Made by a program: the position numbers and the translations under genes. Positions 7,819 to 16,140 of a stretch of 38,579 bases of DNA are shown here, piece after piece. Every line of letters starts with the position of its first letter. The first letter of the stretch is position 1. The notes under the pieces are model-generated. The model had not been told where the DNA came from, did not search any database, and saw nothing but the letters and a program-made list of their open reading frames with translations. Source of the DNA: Sulfuricurvum sp. (GTDB lineage: Bacteria; Campylobacterota; Campylobacteria; Campylobacterales; Sulfurimonadaceae); the NCBI GenBank assembly GCA_014764105.1, contig JACXUF010000002.1, forward strand, positions 1 through 38,579. The letters are read 5' to 3'.

Positions 7819-9548
7819 GTGATCTTACCTCCTGTCCTCTTGATTGTTTTGATGCTTGCCGGGTGACGGTAACTTTGGAGGGGAAGCTTCGAGGGGATAA
7901 ATCACACCCGATTACTCGCGGTTATCTATGTCCGAATCTGAACCATTACCATGAGTATCCGCGTATCAAAACCCCCAGTTTTCGCGGTAAAGAGATCACG
8001 ATAGAGGAGGCGTTAAACCGCCTAAAAATACAACTTAAGAACTCAAAACCCCATGAAGTGCTCTATTACCGTGGGAGCGGCAATTTGGGATTGATGCAGC
8101 GCTCAACCGAGCATTTTTTTGGAGGATTCAATGCTATAGGAACTTCTGGATCACTGTGTGATGGTGCTGGTGAAGCAGGGATTATCGCGGGACGGGGAAA
8201 AAATTATCCCCTCTCACCTGAGATGATCGCACAAAGCGAAGTGGTGATCGTGTGGGGAAAAAATCCCCACACGAGCCATTCGCATCTTCTGCCGTTTTTG
8301 GAGGGGAAAATTCTTATCGTCATCGATCCGATGAAAACGGTATTGGCACAAAAAGCCGATCTGCATATTCAAATCCGTCCTCACGGCGATTTGCATTTGG
8401 CGCTGTTGTTGAGCCGTTTTGCAATGATCGAACGGATACACGATGTGGAGTTTTGTGAGATGTTTGCAAGTACGTATGAGGAGTATTATGAACTTACACA
8501 AAGTTTGAGGATCAAAGCGACCCTTGAATCGATCGATGTGTCGTTGCATCAAATTGGGGAGGTACTTTCTCTTATCCACGGTAAAAAGACTGTAGTTCTA
8601 GTCGGTACTGGGGTACAAAAATACCGTAACGGTGATGAAGTGCTTCGAGCGATTGATGGATTTGCCGTGTTGATGGGGCTGTTTGGTAAAGAGGGGTGTG
8701 GGGTAAGCTTTTTGGGGAACTCGACCGAATCATTGAAAATCCCATTCAATCGATGCGCTAAAAAAGTCCCCAAGCCGACCGTCGATTTTGCCAAATATAA
8801 GACGGTGTTTGTTCAAGGTGCCAACCCTTTGGCTCAAATGCCCTCATCTGTGCGTGTCGAAGAGGGATTTAAAAAAGTGGAGTTTACGATCTATTTTGGT
8901 CTTTTTGAGAACGAGACTTCAAGGTGTGCTGATTTGGTGATTCCTGCGCAAAACTTTTTGGAAAAAAATGACGTTCGCAGTTCGTACGGCGATTTTACCT
9001 GTGAAATGATGCCGCAGATTTTGGAGCCTTCATGGGGAATTAGCGAGTATGCTTTGAGTGCATTTTTGTGTCGTGAGTTTGGGATTGCCATCGAGGATGA
9101 AGCGCACTATTTAGAGGGTTTTAAAGGACAAATCGAGTATAGTGACGGAATTGGTTATCGCCATGATTCCCCATTAATTCCTTATTGTGATGGGTTTGGA
9201 GAGGATGAGTTTCAGTTTTTGGAAGAGGCGAGTCTGGAATTTGGGACGCAAGAGGGGTTTTATCTCCTCACCAATAAACATCCGCGAGGACTCAATTCGC
9301 AGTTTTATCGTGATACAAAAGTCTATTTTCATCCTGATACTGGATTTGAGTCGGGTGAGCAGGTTGTTTTGGAAACCCAACATGGAAATGCTCAGATGGA
9401 GGTCGCTTTGGATGAGCGGCTGAGGGGTGATTGTCTGCTGATCTATGCGGGAAATCCCCTCGTGAACCGCCTAACCCCTCCGTGGATCAGTTACGAGGGG
9501 GAGAACGCGGTGTATCAAGAAACTATAATAAAGGTAACAAAAGTATGA
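7815..9548 (+). CDS. Molybdopterin-dependent oxidoreductase (DMSO reductase superfamily)
   Basis: A 577-residue protein. An N-terminal 4Fe-4S binding pattern is formed by Cys7, Cys11, Cys15 and Cys39. It is followed by Mo-bis-PGD binding domains and a C-terminal dinucleotide-binding domain (about 475-577, with LLTNKHPRGLNSQF and the final NPLVNRLTPPW). Cys115, in GTSGSLCDGAGEAG, sits where the catalytic Sec/Cys of formate-dehydrogenase-like members lies, so it is the likely Mo ligand. No Tat signal is seen, so the enzyme is probably cytoplasmic. It is short for the family and has no electron-transfer or membrane subunit gene next to it. The substrate cannot be told. It overlaps the HlyD-type gene by 4 bases and argD by 4. 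Confidence 0.88.
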   Translation: MSDLTSCPLDCFDACRVTVTLEGKLRGDKSHPITRGYLCPNLNHYHEYPRIKTPSFRGKEITIEEALNRLKIQLKNSKPHEVLYYRGSGNLGLMQRSTEHFFGGFNAIGTSGSLCDGAGEAGIIAGRGKNYPLSPEMIAQSEVVIVWGKNPHTSHSHLLPFLEGKILIVIDPMKTVLAQKADLHIQIRPHGDLHLALLLSRFAMIERIHDVEFCEMFASTYEEYYELTQSLRIKATLESIDVSLHQIGEVLSLIHGKKTVVLVGTGVQKYRNGDEVLRAIDGFAVLMGLFGKEGCGVSFLGNSTESLKIPFNRCAKKVPKPTVDFAKYKTVFVQGANPLAQMPSSVRVEEGFKKVEFTIYFGLFENETSRCADLVIPAQNFLEKNDVRSSYGDFTCEMMPQILEPSWGISEYALSAFLCREFGIAIEDEAHYLEGFKGQIEYSDGIGYRHDSPLIPYCDGFGEDEFQFLEEASLEFGTQEGFYLLTNKHPRGLNSQFYRDTKVYFHPDTGFESGEQVVLETQHGNAQMEVALDERLRGDCLLIYAGNPLVNRLTPPWISYEGENAVYQETIIKVTKV

Positions 9549-10720
9549 TGAACAATTTTGAAAATTATGTATTGCCCACCTATGGACGCCAGAAGGTGAG
9601 TTTTATCTCGGGGAAAAATGCGACACTGATGGATTCCGAGGGGAAGGAGTATGTCGATTTTGCTGCTGGAATCGCGGTGTGCAGTGTCGGACATGGAAAT
9701 GATCGCCTCACGAAAGCGATTTGCGATCAAGTGAGCAAAGTGATCCATGTTTCTAATCTCTATTACATCGAACCTCAAGCCGAGTGCGCACGCCGTATCG
9801 TTGAACTAAGTGGGTATGACATGAGATGTTTTTTCGGCAACAGTGGAGCCGAAGCGAACGAGGGGGCGATTAAAATCGCCCGCAAATACGGAGAAGTCGA
9901 TGGGCAGCCGAAGCGGTACAAAATTATTACTCTCGATCACTCGTTCCACGGACGTACCATTACGGCGCTCAAAGCGACGGGGCAAGAGTCGATGCACAAC
10001 TATTTCGGACCGTTTCCCGATGGATTCGTCTACGCCAAAAGCATCGATGAGATCGAATCGTTGTTGGATGATCATACAGTCGCAGTGATGATTGAGCTGG
10101 TACAAGGGGAAGGGGGTGTTCAGCCTCAAGATCGTGCTAAAGTTCAAGCGTTAGCCGCGTTGCTCAAATCGCGCGATATTTTGTTGATGGTGGATGAAGT
10201 GCAGACGGGGATCTACCGTACGGGGGAGTTTCTTGCGTCTAATCTTTACGGAATTGAACCCGATGTTATCACCCTTGCCAAAGGGTTGGGGGGTGGTGTT
10301 CCGATCGGTGTGGTGATGACCTCCAAAAAAGATATTTTCGCTCCAGGCGATCATGGGTCGACATTCGGCGGAAACTACCTCTCCACCGCAGCTGCGATCG
10401 AAGTATTGAAGATCCTCGAAGAGCTCAAAGAATCGGGAAGTCTGGATGAGCATCTGATCTATTTCGAAGAGTCGTTGGGGTCGTTTGCTGCTAAACATCC
10501 GGCAATTTTCCTCGATCACGTGGGACTAGGTATGATGCGAGGATTGCGTGTCTGTGATTGTGATACATTGGGTAAAATCATCAATGCCGCACGCGAAGCG
10601 GGAGTTATCGTCCTCAAAGCGGGACGTAATACCCTCCGATTTCTCCCACCACTTACCATCACCAAAGGAGATATCGATGAAGGGTTTGCACGTCTTGAAA
10701 AAGCGATGGCTTCTCTGTAG
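9545..10720 (+). CDS. argD: Acetylornithine aminotransferase (class III)
   Basis: A 391-residue PLP enzyme. It catalyses the fourth step of arginine biosynthesis, N-acetylglutamate semialdehyde plus glutamate to N-acetylornithine, and may also serve in lysine synthesis. Visible are NSGAEANEGAIKIAR, FHGRT, DEVQTGIYRTGEF and the PLP Lys246 in LAKGLGGGVP. Start ATG 9545 overlaps the stop of the molybdenum enzyme (ATGA) and is preceded by AAGG; the open frame continues upstream but has no support. The last 44 bases overlap the tolC-like gene. argB is also in this window, at 29042, in a different operon. Confidence 0.95.
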   Translation: MMNNFENYVLPTYGRQKVSFISGKNATLMDSEGKEYVDFAAGIAVCSVGHGNDRLTKAICDQVSKVIHVSNLYYIEPQAECARRIVELSGYDMRCFFGNSGAEANEGAIKIARKYGEVDGQPKRYKIITLDHSFHGRTITALKATGQESMHNYFGPFPDGFVYAKSIDEIESLLDDHTVAVMIELVQGEGGVQPQDRAKVQALAALLKSRDILLMVDEVQTGIYRTGEFLASNLYGIEPDVITLAKGLGGGVPIGVVMTSKKDIFAPGDHGSTFGGNYLSTAAAIEVLKILEELKESGSLDEHLIYFEESLGSFAAKHPAIFLDHVGLGMMRGLRVCDCDTLGKIINAAREAGVIVLKAGRNTLRFLPPLTITKGDIDEGFARLEKAMASL

Positions 10721-11897
10721 TTTAGTGCTCGCTTATCCTCTATCGGGTTTAGATTCTCCCCTTTCAACCCTCAAAGAGGAGCAGTTTGAGCTCGATTACC
10801 ATCGTATGCAGCTTCAAAGCGATATCCTCCGTGATTCGTGGCTACAGCCTCTGATGTTGCGTTATTCATATGGCAAAAGTGACCAGTATGACAGTGATGG
10901 GACGACTCAAAACGCCTTGGTATCAATCGATCAGCCCATTTTTCGAAGCGGCGGTATTTATTACGGGATTAAATTTGCTGAAGCTTCGCGCCGATATGGG
11001 AATCTCTCGATCGATGCCGCACGCCAAAAACTGATCAAAGAGGCAGTATCGTTGCTGATGCAGATTCGCCAAAGCGATTTGCGTATAGCCAAGCAAGAAC
11101 TCCTCATTTCTAATGCTAGACTCAATCTTGAACTCAAAACCGAGAGCTATCTGCATGGAGAGCTCGATTCAGGATTTTTGGATAATGCCATTATCGAAAA
11201 AAATACCCTTACTCAGGTGCTTTACGATCTTCAAACCTTGAAAGCAAAGCAGATCAGTGCCTATGAGAGTATCAGTGATGCCCCCTATGCTACAACACCG
11301 ATCCCGAAGCTCAGACTCATTGAACAGACAGCATTTGAATCCGAAGCATTCGATGTGCAACTTTCTTTGAGTAATCGGGAGAAGAACTACTGGAACGCCA
11401 ATATGATCCGCGCCAAATATCTCCCTACGATTAGTATAAACGCGGCGTATAACTGGAACCGATTGGAAGATTCAAAATTCGCGGGGATGCCAGGGGCTAT
11501 TTCGGTCGAAAACCGCTATACAACCTACGGACTTACTGCAACGATGCCGATCGATTTCAATGAGTTCCGAGAGATGGAGAGTGCCCGTATTGAGATGTTG
11601 AAATCGACTCTCCAGATCGCCGATAAAAAGCGAGAGTTAAATGCCCTCTATCAACAGGTGCGCCACAATCTCTCCAACAGCGAAAAAAAGAGGGTATTGG
11701 CTGAAGAAAATCAAAAGCTTTATGCCAAACTCGTCGCCGATACTGAAGAGCTCTACAAAGCGGGATACAAAACCGAATACGATGTCAAAATGCTCTCCAA
11801 CTCTCATAAAATTCAGCAGATCGAAAAAGAGATCATCGAACTCGATACCCAGCTTGAACTCCTCAATTTGTACGAAAAGGCGAACAGTGCGATTTAG
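10677..11897 (+). CDS. TolC-family outer-membrane channel protein
   Basis: A 406-residue protein with a signal sequence (residues about 8-24: LKKRWLLCSLVLAYPLSG) and long amphipathic helices interleaved with short aromatic strands, for example about residues 55-75 and 240-290, as in the outer-membrane efflux protein family. TolC channels form trimers that span the outer membrane and periplasm. The start is fixed by a perfect AAAGGAG at 10664-10670, six bases before ATG 10677, which lies inside argD (44-base overlap). It probably works with the HlyD-type protein three genes upstream. Its C-terminus overlaps the next gene by 11 bases. Confidence 0.88.
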   Translation: MKGLHVLKKRWLLCSLVLAYPLSGLDSPLSTLKEEQFELDYHRMQLQSDILRDSWLQPLMLRYSYGKSDQYDSDGTTQNALVSIDQPIFRSGGIYYGIKFAEASRRYGNLSIDAARQKLIKEAVSLLMQIRQSDLRIAKQELLISNARLNLELKTESYLHGELDSGFLDNAIIEKNTLTQVLYDLQTLKAKQISAYESISDAPYATTPIPKLRLIEQTAFESEAFDVQLSLSNREKNYWNANMIRAKYLPTISINAAYNWNRLEDSKFAGMPGAISVENRYTTYGLTATMPIDFNEFREMESARIEMLKSTLQIADKKRELNALYQQVRHNLSNSEKKRVLAEENQKLYAKLVADTEELYKAGYKTEYDVKMLSNSHKIQQIEKEIIELDTQLELLNLYEKANSAI

Positions 11898-12876
11898 CGA
11901 ATATATGAAACTATGGCTTTACGGAGCAGAGGGATATTACGCTACCTACCGTCCTATCGGGAAAAAAGGGGATTTCTATACGGCGGTGAGCACCTCCAAA
12001 TTTTTCGGGGGAGCGATCGCCAAACACATCATTAAACGGATCGATGAGGGGTTTCTTGGCTCCGATTCACTCATTTGTGAGATCGGTGCCCATCATGGAT
12101 ATTTGTTGGCGGATATCATCGAGTTTATCCATACACTCCGTCCCTCATTGCTCCAGAGCCTCCGATTTGGGATCAATGAGCGATTTGAACACCTCCGTAA
12201 TGTCCAAAAACGCTATTTTGAAGAGTCGTTCGGAAATGCAGTGACACTCGAACACTACTCCGATTTGGGCGAATTGGATGAGGAGTGTACCTTTTTTGTC
12301 GCCAATGAGATTTTCGATGCGTTCCCCTGTGAACTCTTTTACAAAGGACAAATCGGGCGGGTTGAGAATCATGAGATCATTTTTGACATCGACGATCCAA
12401 AAATCCGATCGTTGGCAGAAAAATATCAGCAAGATCGGGGTGAAATTGCGGTAGGCTACGAATCGTTTGCCAAAGTGATGGCAAAAACGTCTAAGCGGTT
12501 TGAGTTTATGAGTTTCGACTATGGCGAATTGAGTGCACGGAGCGACTTTTCGATCCGTGTTTATCGAGAACATCAGACGTTTGCGTTGTTCGATGAAGCG
12601 TTGAAACGCTCCGAAGCATTTGGAAAAAGCGATATCACCTATGATGTCAATTTTACCCATGTCAAAGAGGCGTTTGCATCAGCAAAGATAGAGTGTGTTC
12701 ACTACTCTACACAGCTCGTGGCGTTGGTGGAGATGGGGATATTGGATTTAATGGCGATGCTCAAAGAACACACGAGTGAAGAGATTTACGCTCAGGAACT
12801 TGAAAAGGTTAAGATCCTTATTACCCCCTCGTTGATGGGGGAGAGGTTTAAAATGATCCGATTTGTCAAAGGATAA
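11887..12876 (+). CDS. MidA/NDUFAF7-type SAM-dependent methyltransferase
   Basis: About 329 residues. The N-terminus RFSEYMKLWLYGAEGYYAT followed by GKKGDFYTAVSTSKFFG matches the opening of the DUF185/MidA family, and LICEIGAHHGYLLADI (residues about 62-77) is the SAM-binding motif. The mitochondrial member methylates an Arg of a complex I subunit; the bacterial substrate is not established. GTG 11887 is chosen as start because AAAGG lies six bases upstream and the family needs the RFSEYM residues; ATG 11905 would lose them. It overlaps the TolC-like gene and ends 3 bases before the ankyrin gene. Confidence 0.85.
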   Translation: MRFSEYMKLWLYGAEGYYATYRPIGKKGDFYTAVSTSKFFGGAIAKHIIKRIDEGFLGSDSLICEIGAHHGYLLADIIEFIHTLRPSLLQSLRFGINERFEHLRNVQKRYFEESFGNAVTLEHYSDLGELDEECTFFVANEIFDAFPCELFYKGQIGRVENHEIIFDIDDPKIRSLAEKYQQDRGEIAVGYESFAKVMAKTSKRFEFMSFDYGELSARSDFSIRVYREHQTFALFDEALKRSEAFGKSDITYDVNFTHVKEAFASAKIECVHYSTQLVALVEMGILDLMAMLKEHTSEEIYAQELEKVKILITPSLMGERFKMIRFVKG

Positions 12877-12879
12877 GTA

Positions 12880-13392
12880 ATGCGTTTGGTATTAGTAGCT
12901 TTGATGGGTGCCTTTTCATTGCACGGAGGAGTCTTGCACGATTGTACCTTTGAGGGGGATATCCCCAAGCTCCGAGAGCATCTGCGTCTTCATAAGGGGG
13001 TGGACGAACCCAACGGTGCAGGTCTCAGCGCTTTACACGTTGCGATCAAAATGGGGGATTTGAAAATCGCCACTATTTTGTTGGAAAACGGTGCCGATAT
13101 CAATTTCCAAGATAACAACGGGAATACGCCACTGATTTTAGCGGTCAAGAAAAAAGATTTGGAGCTGGTGAGCTTTGTCATCCTCCGAGGAGCCGATGTT
13201 AATCTCGCCAATAACGACGGGATTACGCCCCTTCATCAGGCGGCGTTCAGCGGAAATGAAAAAGTGGTCGATTTTTTGCTCAAAGCCAAAGCCGATCCCC
13301 ATCTCAAAAACAACGACGGTGCAACCGCCTATGAGTTTGCGATGGCAAAAGGGCATATCCAAATCGCCCAACTGATCAAAATGTCAATGTAG
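12880..13392 (+). CDS. Secreted ankyrin-repeat protein
   Basis: A 170-residue protein with a signal peptide (MRLVLVALMGAFSLHGG) and about four ankyrin repeats at roughly residues 48-79, 80-112, 113-145 and 146-168, seen as GxTPLHxAxxxGxxxxVxxLLxxGADxNxxxNx. Ankyrin repeats mediate protein contacts. In bacteria small periplasmic ones occur, for example the catalase-linked AnkB type, but there is no catalase here. It probably acts in the periplasm. Three bases separate it from the methyltransferase gene and 8 from thiS. The binding partner is unknown. Confidence 0.88.
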   Translation: MRLVLVALMGAFSLHGGVLHDCTFEGDIPKLREHLRLHKGVDEPNGAGLSALHVAIKMGDLKIATILLENGADINFQDNNGNTPLILAVKKKDLELVSFVILRGADVNLANNDGITPLHQAAFSGNEKVVDFLLKAKADPHLKNNDGATAYEFAMAKGHIQIAQLIKMSM

Positions 13393-13400
13393 GAGTTAGT

Positions 13401-13601
13401 ATGAATATCAAAGTTAACGGTGAAATGAGAGAGGTTCAGGAGGGGACGACGATGTTCGATCTAATTAGCTCATTAGGATTGAGCGAACGGGTTATGGCTT
13501 CGGCGCTCAATATGGAGATAGTCAAACAAGACGCATGGGACAAGGTGGTGCTTCATGATGGTGATACGATCGAATTGCTCGATTTTGTCGGGGGAGGGTG
13601 A
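13401..13601 (+). CDS. thiS: Sulfur carrier protein ThiS
   Basis: A 66-residue ubiquitin-fold protein that starts MNIKVNGEMREV and ends FVGGG. The terminal Gly-Gly is needed for adenylation by ThiF and thiocarboxylate formation, which delivers sulfur for the thiazole ring of thiamine. Length and the VxxxDGDxIELL segment (HDGDTIELLDFV) fit ThiS better than MoaD, which is usually longer, but MoaD-like use cannot be excluded given the molybdenum enzyme upstream. No thiG, thiF or thiH lies next to it. It is the last gene of the seven-gene run. Confidence 0.85.
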   Translation: MNIKVNGEMREVQEGTTMFDLISSLGLSERVMASALNMEIVKQDAWDKVVLHDGDTIELLDFVGGG

Positions 13602-13674
13602 AAATTATCCCATATTTTTTTCAGCACCTCGATCGGCATCACAAACAGCCCTTTGCAGAGGGGTTACTAGAGTG

Positions 13675-14025
13675 TTAAAATTTTTCGATGGCGACAACTG
13701 CGATCGCGTACTCTCCATCATGGGTGATCGAGACGCTGAGACTCTGAATTTCGAATATCTCTTTGATGTGGGTAGAGAGGTCGATTAACGGTGCCCCTTT
13801 GGTCGTTTTGGAGAGGTGGATATCATGAAAGCCACATTCGACTCCGATACCGGTTCCGAGTGCTTTGGCACATGCCTCTTTAGCTGCCCAAAAACCACTT
13901 GCGGTTCGGTAGTTTTTAATGAGTAGAATTTCGTCTGGAGAAAGAAATTTTGCAAGACCCCGATCGCCGAAACGCTCAATATAGCGTTTCATCCGATCGG
14001 TTTTGATGAGGTCGATCCCGATCAT
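13675..14025 (-). CDS. acpS: Holo-[acyl-carrier-protein] synthase
   Basis: A 116-residue AcpS-type phosphopantetheinyl transferase. It moves 4'-phosphopantetheine from CoA to a Ser of acyl carrier protein. The two motifs that bind Mg2+ and CoA are visible: GIDL near the start (Asp5) and FWAAKEACAKALGTG with Glu50. It overlaps the fliL stop by 4 bases (coupled). The fliL-acpS pair is, as I recall it, conserved in Campylobacter and Helicobacter. Confidence 0.96.
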   Translation of the reverse strand: MIGIDLIKTDRMKRYIERFGDRGLAKFLSPDEILLIKNYRTASGFWAAKEACAKALGTGIGVECGFHDIHLSKTTKGAPLIDLSTHIKEIFEIQSLSVSITHDGEYAIAVVAIEKF

Positions 14026-14570
14026 TGCACCACGAAATCGGTGAAATAGACGTTTTTAACTTTGCCGTCTTTTAGTCGGGTGTTCAAATCACCCACGATT
14101 TGCTCTTTGAGTTTCTCCTTTCCTTTGATAGTTGAGATCTCTTCCAGTGATTTTGAACTTAAAATACGAATGATAATGTCTCGAAAAACCGGTTTTTTCT
14201 GATCAAGTTCTGGAGAGAGCTCTTCCCCTTCGATTTCAAGATTCATTTCCACTTTGAGATACCGTTTACCGCTCTCGGAGAGGAGATTGACCGTAAATCC
14301 GTCCAATGGATACATTAGTCCAACTTCAGTCAACGAACTATCTCTCTGCACACTATTTTCTCCATCTTCAGAGGTGGCAGATGCCTCTTGTTGTGCCGGA
14401 GCGACACTCGATGCGGCAGGCTCCTCATTCCCAATCAGCAAAAATGCAATGACTGCACCGATGATCAAAATAAGAACCAACACTCCAATGATAACAATGA
14501 GTAAAAGGTTTGATTTTTTTTTCTCTCCACCCTCTGTGGTAGTCTCTTCATCTTTTTCTTTATCGGCCAT
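14022..14570 (-). CDS. fliL: Flagellar basal-body protein FliL
   Basis: A 182-residue protein. A short charged cytoplasmic tail (about 1-20) comes before one strong transmembrane helix (about 21-45, LLLIVIIGVLVLILIIGAVI) and an Ala/Ser-rich linker, then the periplasmic FliL domain (about 85-182) with GLMYPLDGFTVNL and YLKVEMNLEIE. FliL surrounds the stators of the flagellar motor and supports torque. A strong AAGGAG precedes the start. It is the first gene of a two-gene unit with acpS and divergent from the MlaE-type gene. Confidence 0.95.
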   Translation of the reverse strand: MADKEKDEETTTEGGEKKKSNLLLIVIIGVLVLILIIGAVIAFLLIGNEEPAASSVAPAQQEASATSEDGENSVQRDSSLTEVGLMYPLDGFTVNLLSESGKRYLKVEMNLEIEGEELSPELDQKKPVFRDIIIRILSSKSLEEISTIKGKEKLKEQIVGDLNTRLKDGKVKNVYFTDFVVQ

Positions 14571-14671
14571 CCATAGCTCCTTATGATAAGTAGTTTGGTT
14601 ATTGTAGCGCGAAACTTTTGAATTTTTGGTTGTTTTAGCTAAACTTACCTCAAGAAAATAAGGAATTATCT

Positions 14672-15466
14672 ATGGTTGAGAGATTTTTAGGGTATATCGG
14701 TCGTCCGTTTCTCCATTTTTACGAGACGATTGAGAGGTTTGGTCTGTTTATACTCTTTCAATTTTCATTGTTCACACTTTATCCACTCGCATTTAGACGT
14801 TATAAAATTGTTCTTACACAAATCGAAGTGATCGGATTGGGGTGTATGGGGGTCATTTCTCTCACGGCACTCTTTACTGGGATGGTAGAAGCGATCCAAC
14901 TGTATGATGGATTTCATCAATTTGGGGTTGAAAATTTTATCGGTTATACAATTTTTCTTTCGATTACCAAAGAACTGGGCCCAGTGTTCGCATCGCTCAT
15001 GCTGATCTCACGATCGATCAGCGCGATGGCAGCGGAACTAGGGACAATGCGGGTGAGTGAGCAGATCGATGCGATCGATATTTTGGGAGTTGATTCTAAA
15101 GAGTATCTTATTACTCCTCGTATTATCGCGACCGTTATTTCATTGCCGTTATTGGTCATCTGGTTCGATTTTATCGCGATTGGATCGGCCTATGTGATCT
15201 CGACAAGCGTATTGGGGATCAATCCGATAGCATACCAAGAGACGTTGATGCGTCTTGGAGAATTTGATGATATTATGACCGGTGTGATTAAGGCGGCGGT
15301 ATTTGGATTTATCGTGAGTTCCATTGGAAGCTATATCGGTTATCACACGAGCGGAGGTGCGCGCGGGGTAGGGCAATCGACAATTTATGCTGTTGTCTAT
15401 TCCGCCGTAGCGATTTTTATTGCGAACTATTTTCTCTCGGCGCTCTTTTTATATTTGGATTGGTAG
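14672..15466 (+). CDS. MlaE-type ABC transporter permease
   Basis: A 264-residue membrane protein with the MlaE/YrbE plan: a cytoplasmic interfacial N-terminus, then about five helices with the signature GxGxMGVISLTALFTGMVEAIQ (positions about 55-78) and FLSITKELGPVFASLMLISR. In the Mla system MlaE with the ATPase MlaF and the lipid-binding MlaD moves phospholipids between membranes. AAGGA precedes the ATG by seven bases. No mlaF or mlaD is beside it in this window, so its ATPase is encoded elsewhere. It is convergent with the carbonic anhydrase gene, and its stop codon lies in an inverted repeat. Confidence 0.9.
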   Translation: MVERFLGYIGRPFLHFYETIERFGLFILFQFSLFTLYPLAFRRYKIVLTQIEVIGLGCMGVISLTALFTGMVEAIQLYDGFHQFGVENFIGYTIFLSITKELGPVFASLMLISRSISAMAAELGTMRVSEQIDAIDILGVDSKEYLITPRIIATVISLPLLVIWFDFIAIGSAYVISTSVLGINPIAYQETLMRLGEFDDIMTGVIKAAVFGFIVSSIGSYIGYHTSGGARGVGQSTIYAVVYSAVAIFIANYFLSALFLYLDW

Positions 15467-15485
15467 GAGAAAAATTATTCTCCTA
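15464..15485. terminator. Inverted repeat spanning two convergent stop codons
   Basis: TAGGAGAA (15464-15471) and TTCTCCTA (15478-15485) form a perfect 8-bp stem with a 6-base loop. The MlaE-type stop (15464-15466) is in the left arm and the carbonic anhydrase stop (15475-15477) overlaps the loop. No T-run follows on either strand. A role as a two-way terminator or RNA-end protector is inference. Confidence 0.5.
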
Positions 15486-16140
15486 ATTCACTTAGGGGGC
15501 GAAACTGATAGGTGTCGGGATCATAATACTCAATCCCTCCCGTCTTGATATTGTAATACCAACCGTGAATAAAAAGTTTATCGTCATCCACCAGTTTTTT
15601 GACATAAGGGTAGGTGAGAAGATTTTCAATTTGGGTTATAATCGATAAATGCTCGGTTGCTCTTAGAATATCCTCTTTTTGAGCTTGTTCACCGAGGGCG
15701 AGAAGCGCCATCTTTTTGGCTTTTTCTCCAAGTGTCAGCCATTTGGCTGTGTGTACCATCAAGGTGTCACAACTGTTTTTATAAAGAGCTTCAATCGCTC
15801 CGCAGTGAGAGTGACCGCATATGATGATTTCAGAGACTTCGAGTACATTAACAGCATATTCGATCCCCGCAGCAGTAGAGTGAAAATCTTCATCCGGTTT
15901 GTATGGGGCAACAAAGTTACCGACATTGCGGATAACAAACAGATCCCCTGGGTTGGATTGGACAATCAAATCGTGGATAACGCGTGAATCGGAACACCCG
16001 ATAAAGAGGGCACTGGGATTTTGCCCCTCTTTGACAAGGGCTAAGAGTTGCTCTTCATGTAAAATAGGTTTGTTGAAAGGTTTCGTTTCACTCAGCGAAC
16101 TCTTTAAGTAGTTGAGTGCTTGAACTGGATGCGCTTGCAC
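15475..16140 (-). CDS. Beta-class carbonic anhydrase
   Basis: A 221-residue protein with the zinc ligands of the beta class: Cys49 in GCSDSR (with the Asp51/Arg53 dyad), His110 and Cys113 in CGHSHCGA. It interconverts CO2 and bicarbonate in the cytosol; bicarbonate is the substrate for carboxylases. The start is a GTG directly following the TAA of the upstream gene, so translation is probably coupled; no better start with an SD is seen. It is convergent with the MlaE-type gene. Confidence 0.95.
   Translation of the reverse strand: MQAHPVQALNYLKSSLSETKPFNKPILHEEQLLALVKEGQNPSALFIGCSDSRVIHDLIVQSNPGDLFVIRNVGNFVAPYKPDEDFHSTAAGIEYAVNVLEVSEIIICGHSHCGAIEALYKNSCDTLMVHTAKWLTLGEKAKKMALLALGEQAQKEDILRATEHLSIITQIENLLTYPYVKKLVDDDKLFIHGWYYNIKTGGIEYYDPDTYQFRPLSELGE

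Noticed and set aside
9431-9544. N-terminal extension of argD by 38 codons
   Set aside because: It would overlap the C-terminal domain of the molybdenum enzyme, lacks an SD, and ATG 9545 gives the normal length.
10548-10676. N-terminal extension of the TolC-like gene
   Set aside because: It would hide the signal peptide; a perfect AAAGGAG marks ATG 10677.
12145-12660. 171-codon minus-strand frame opposite the MidA-type gene
   Set aside because: Antisense to a coupled gene of a tight operon, no SD and no family features.
13602-13674. GGG...CCC followed by T7 after thiS as an intrinsic terminator
   Set aside because: Only three or four pairs can form, too weak to call, although the T-run at about 13614-13620 is suggestive.
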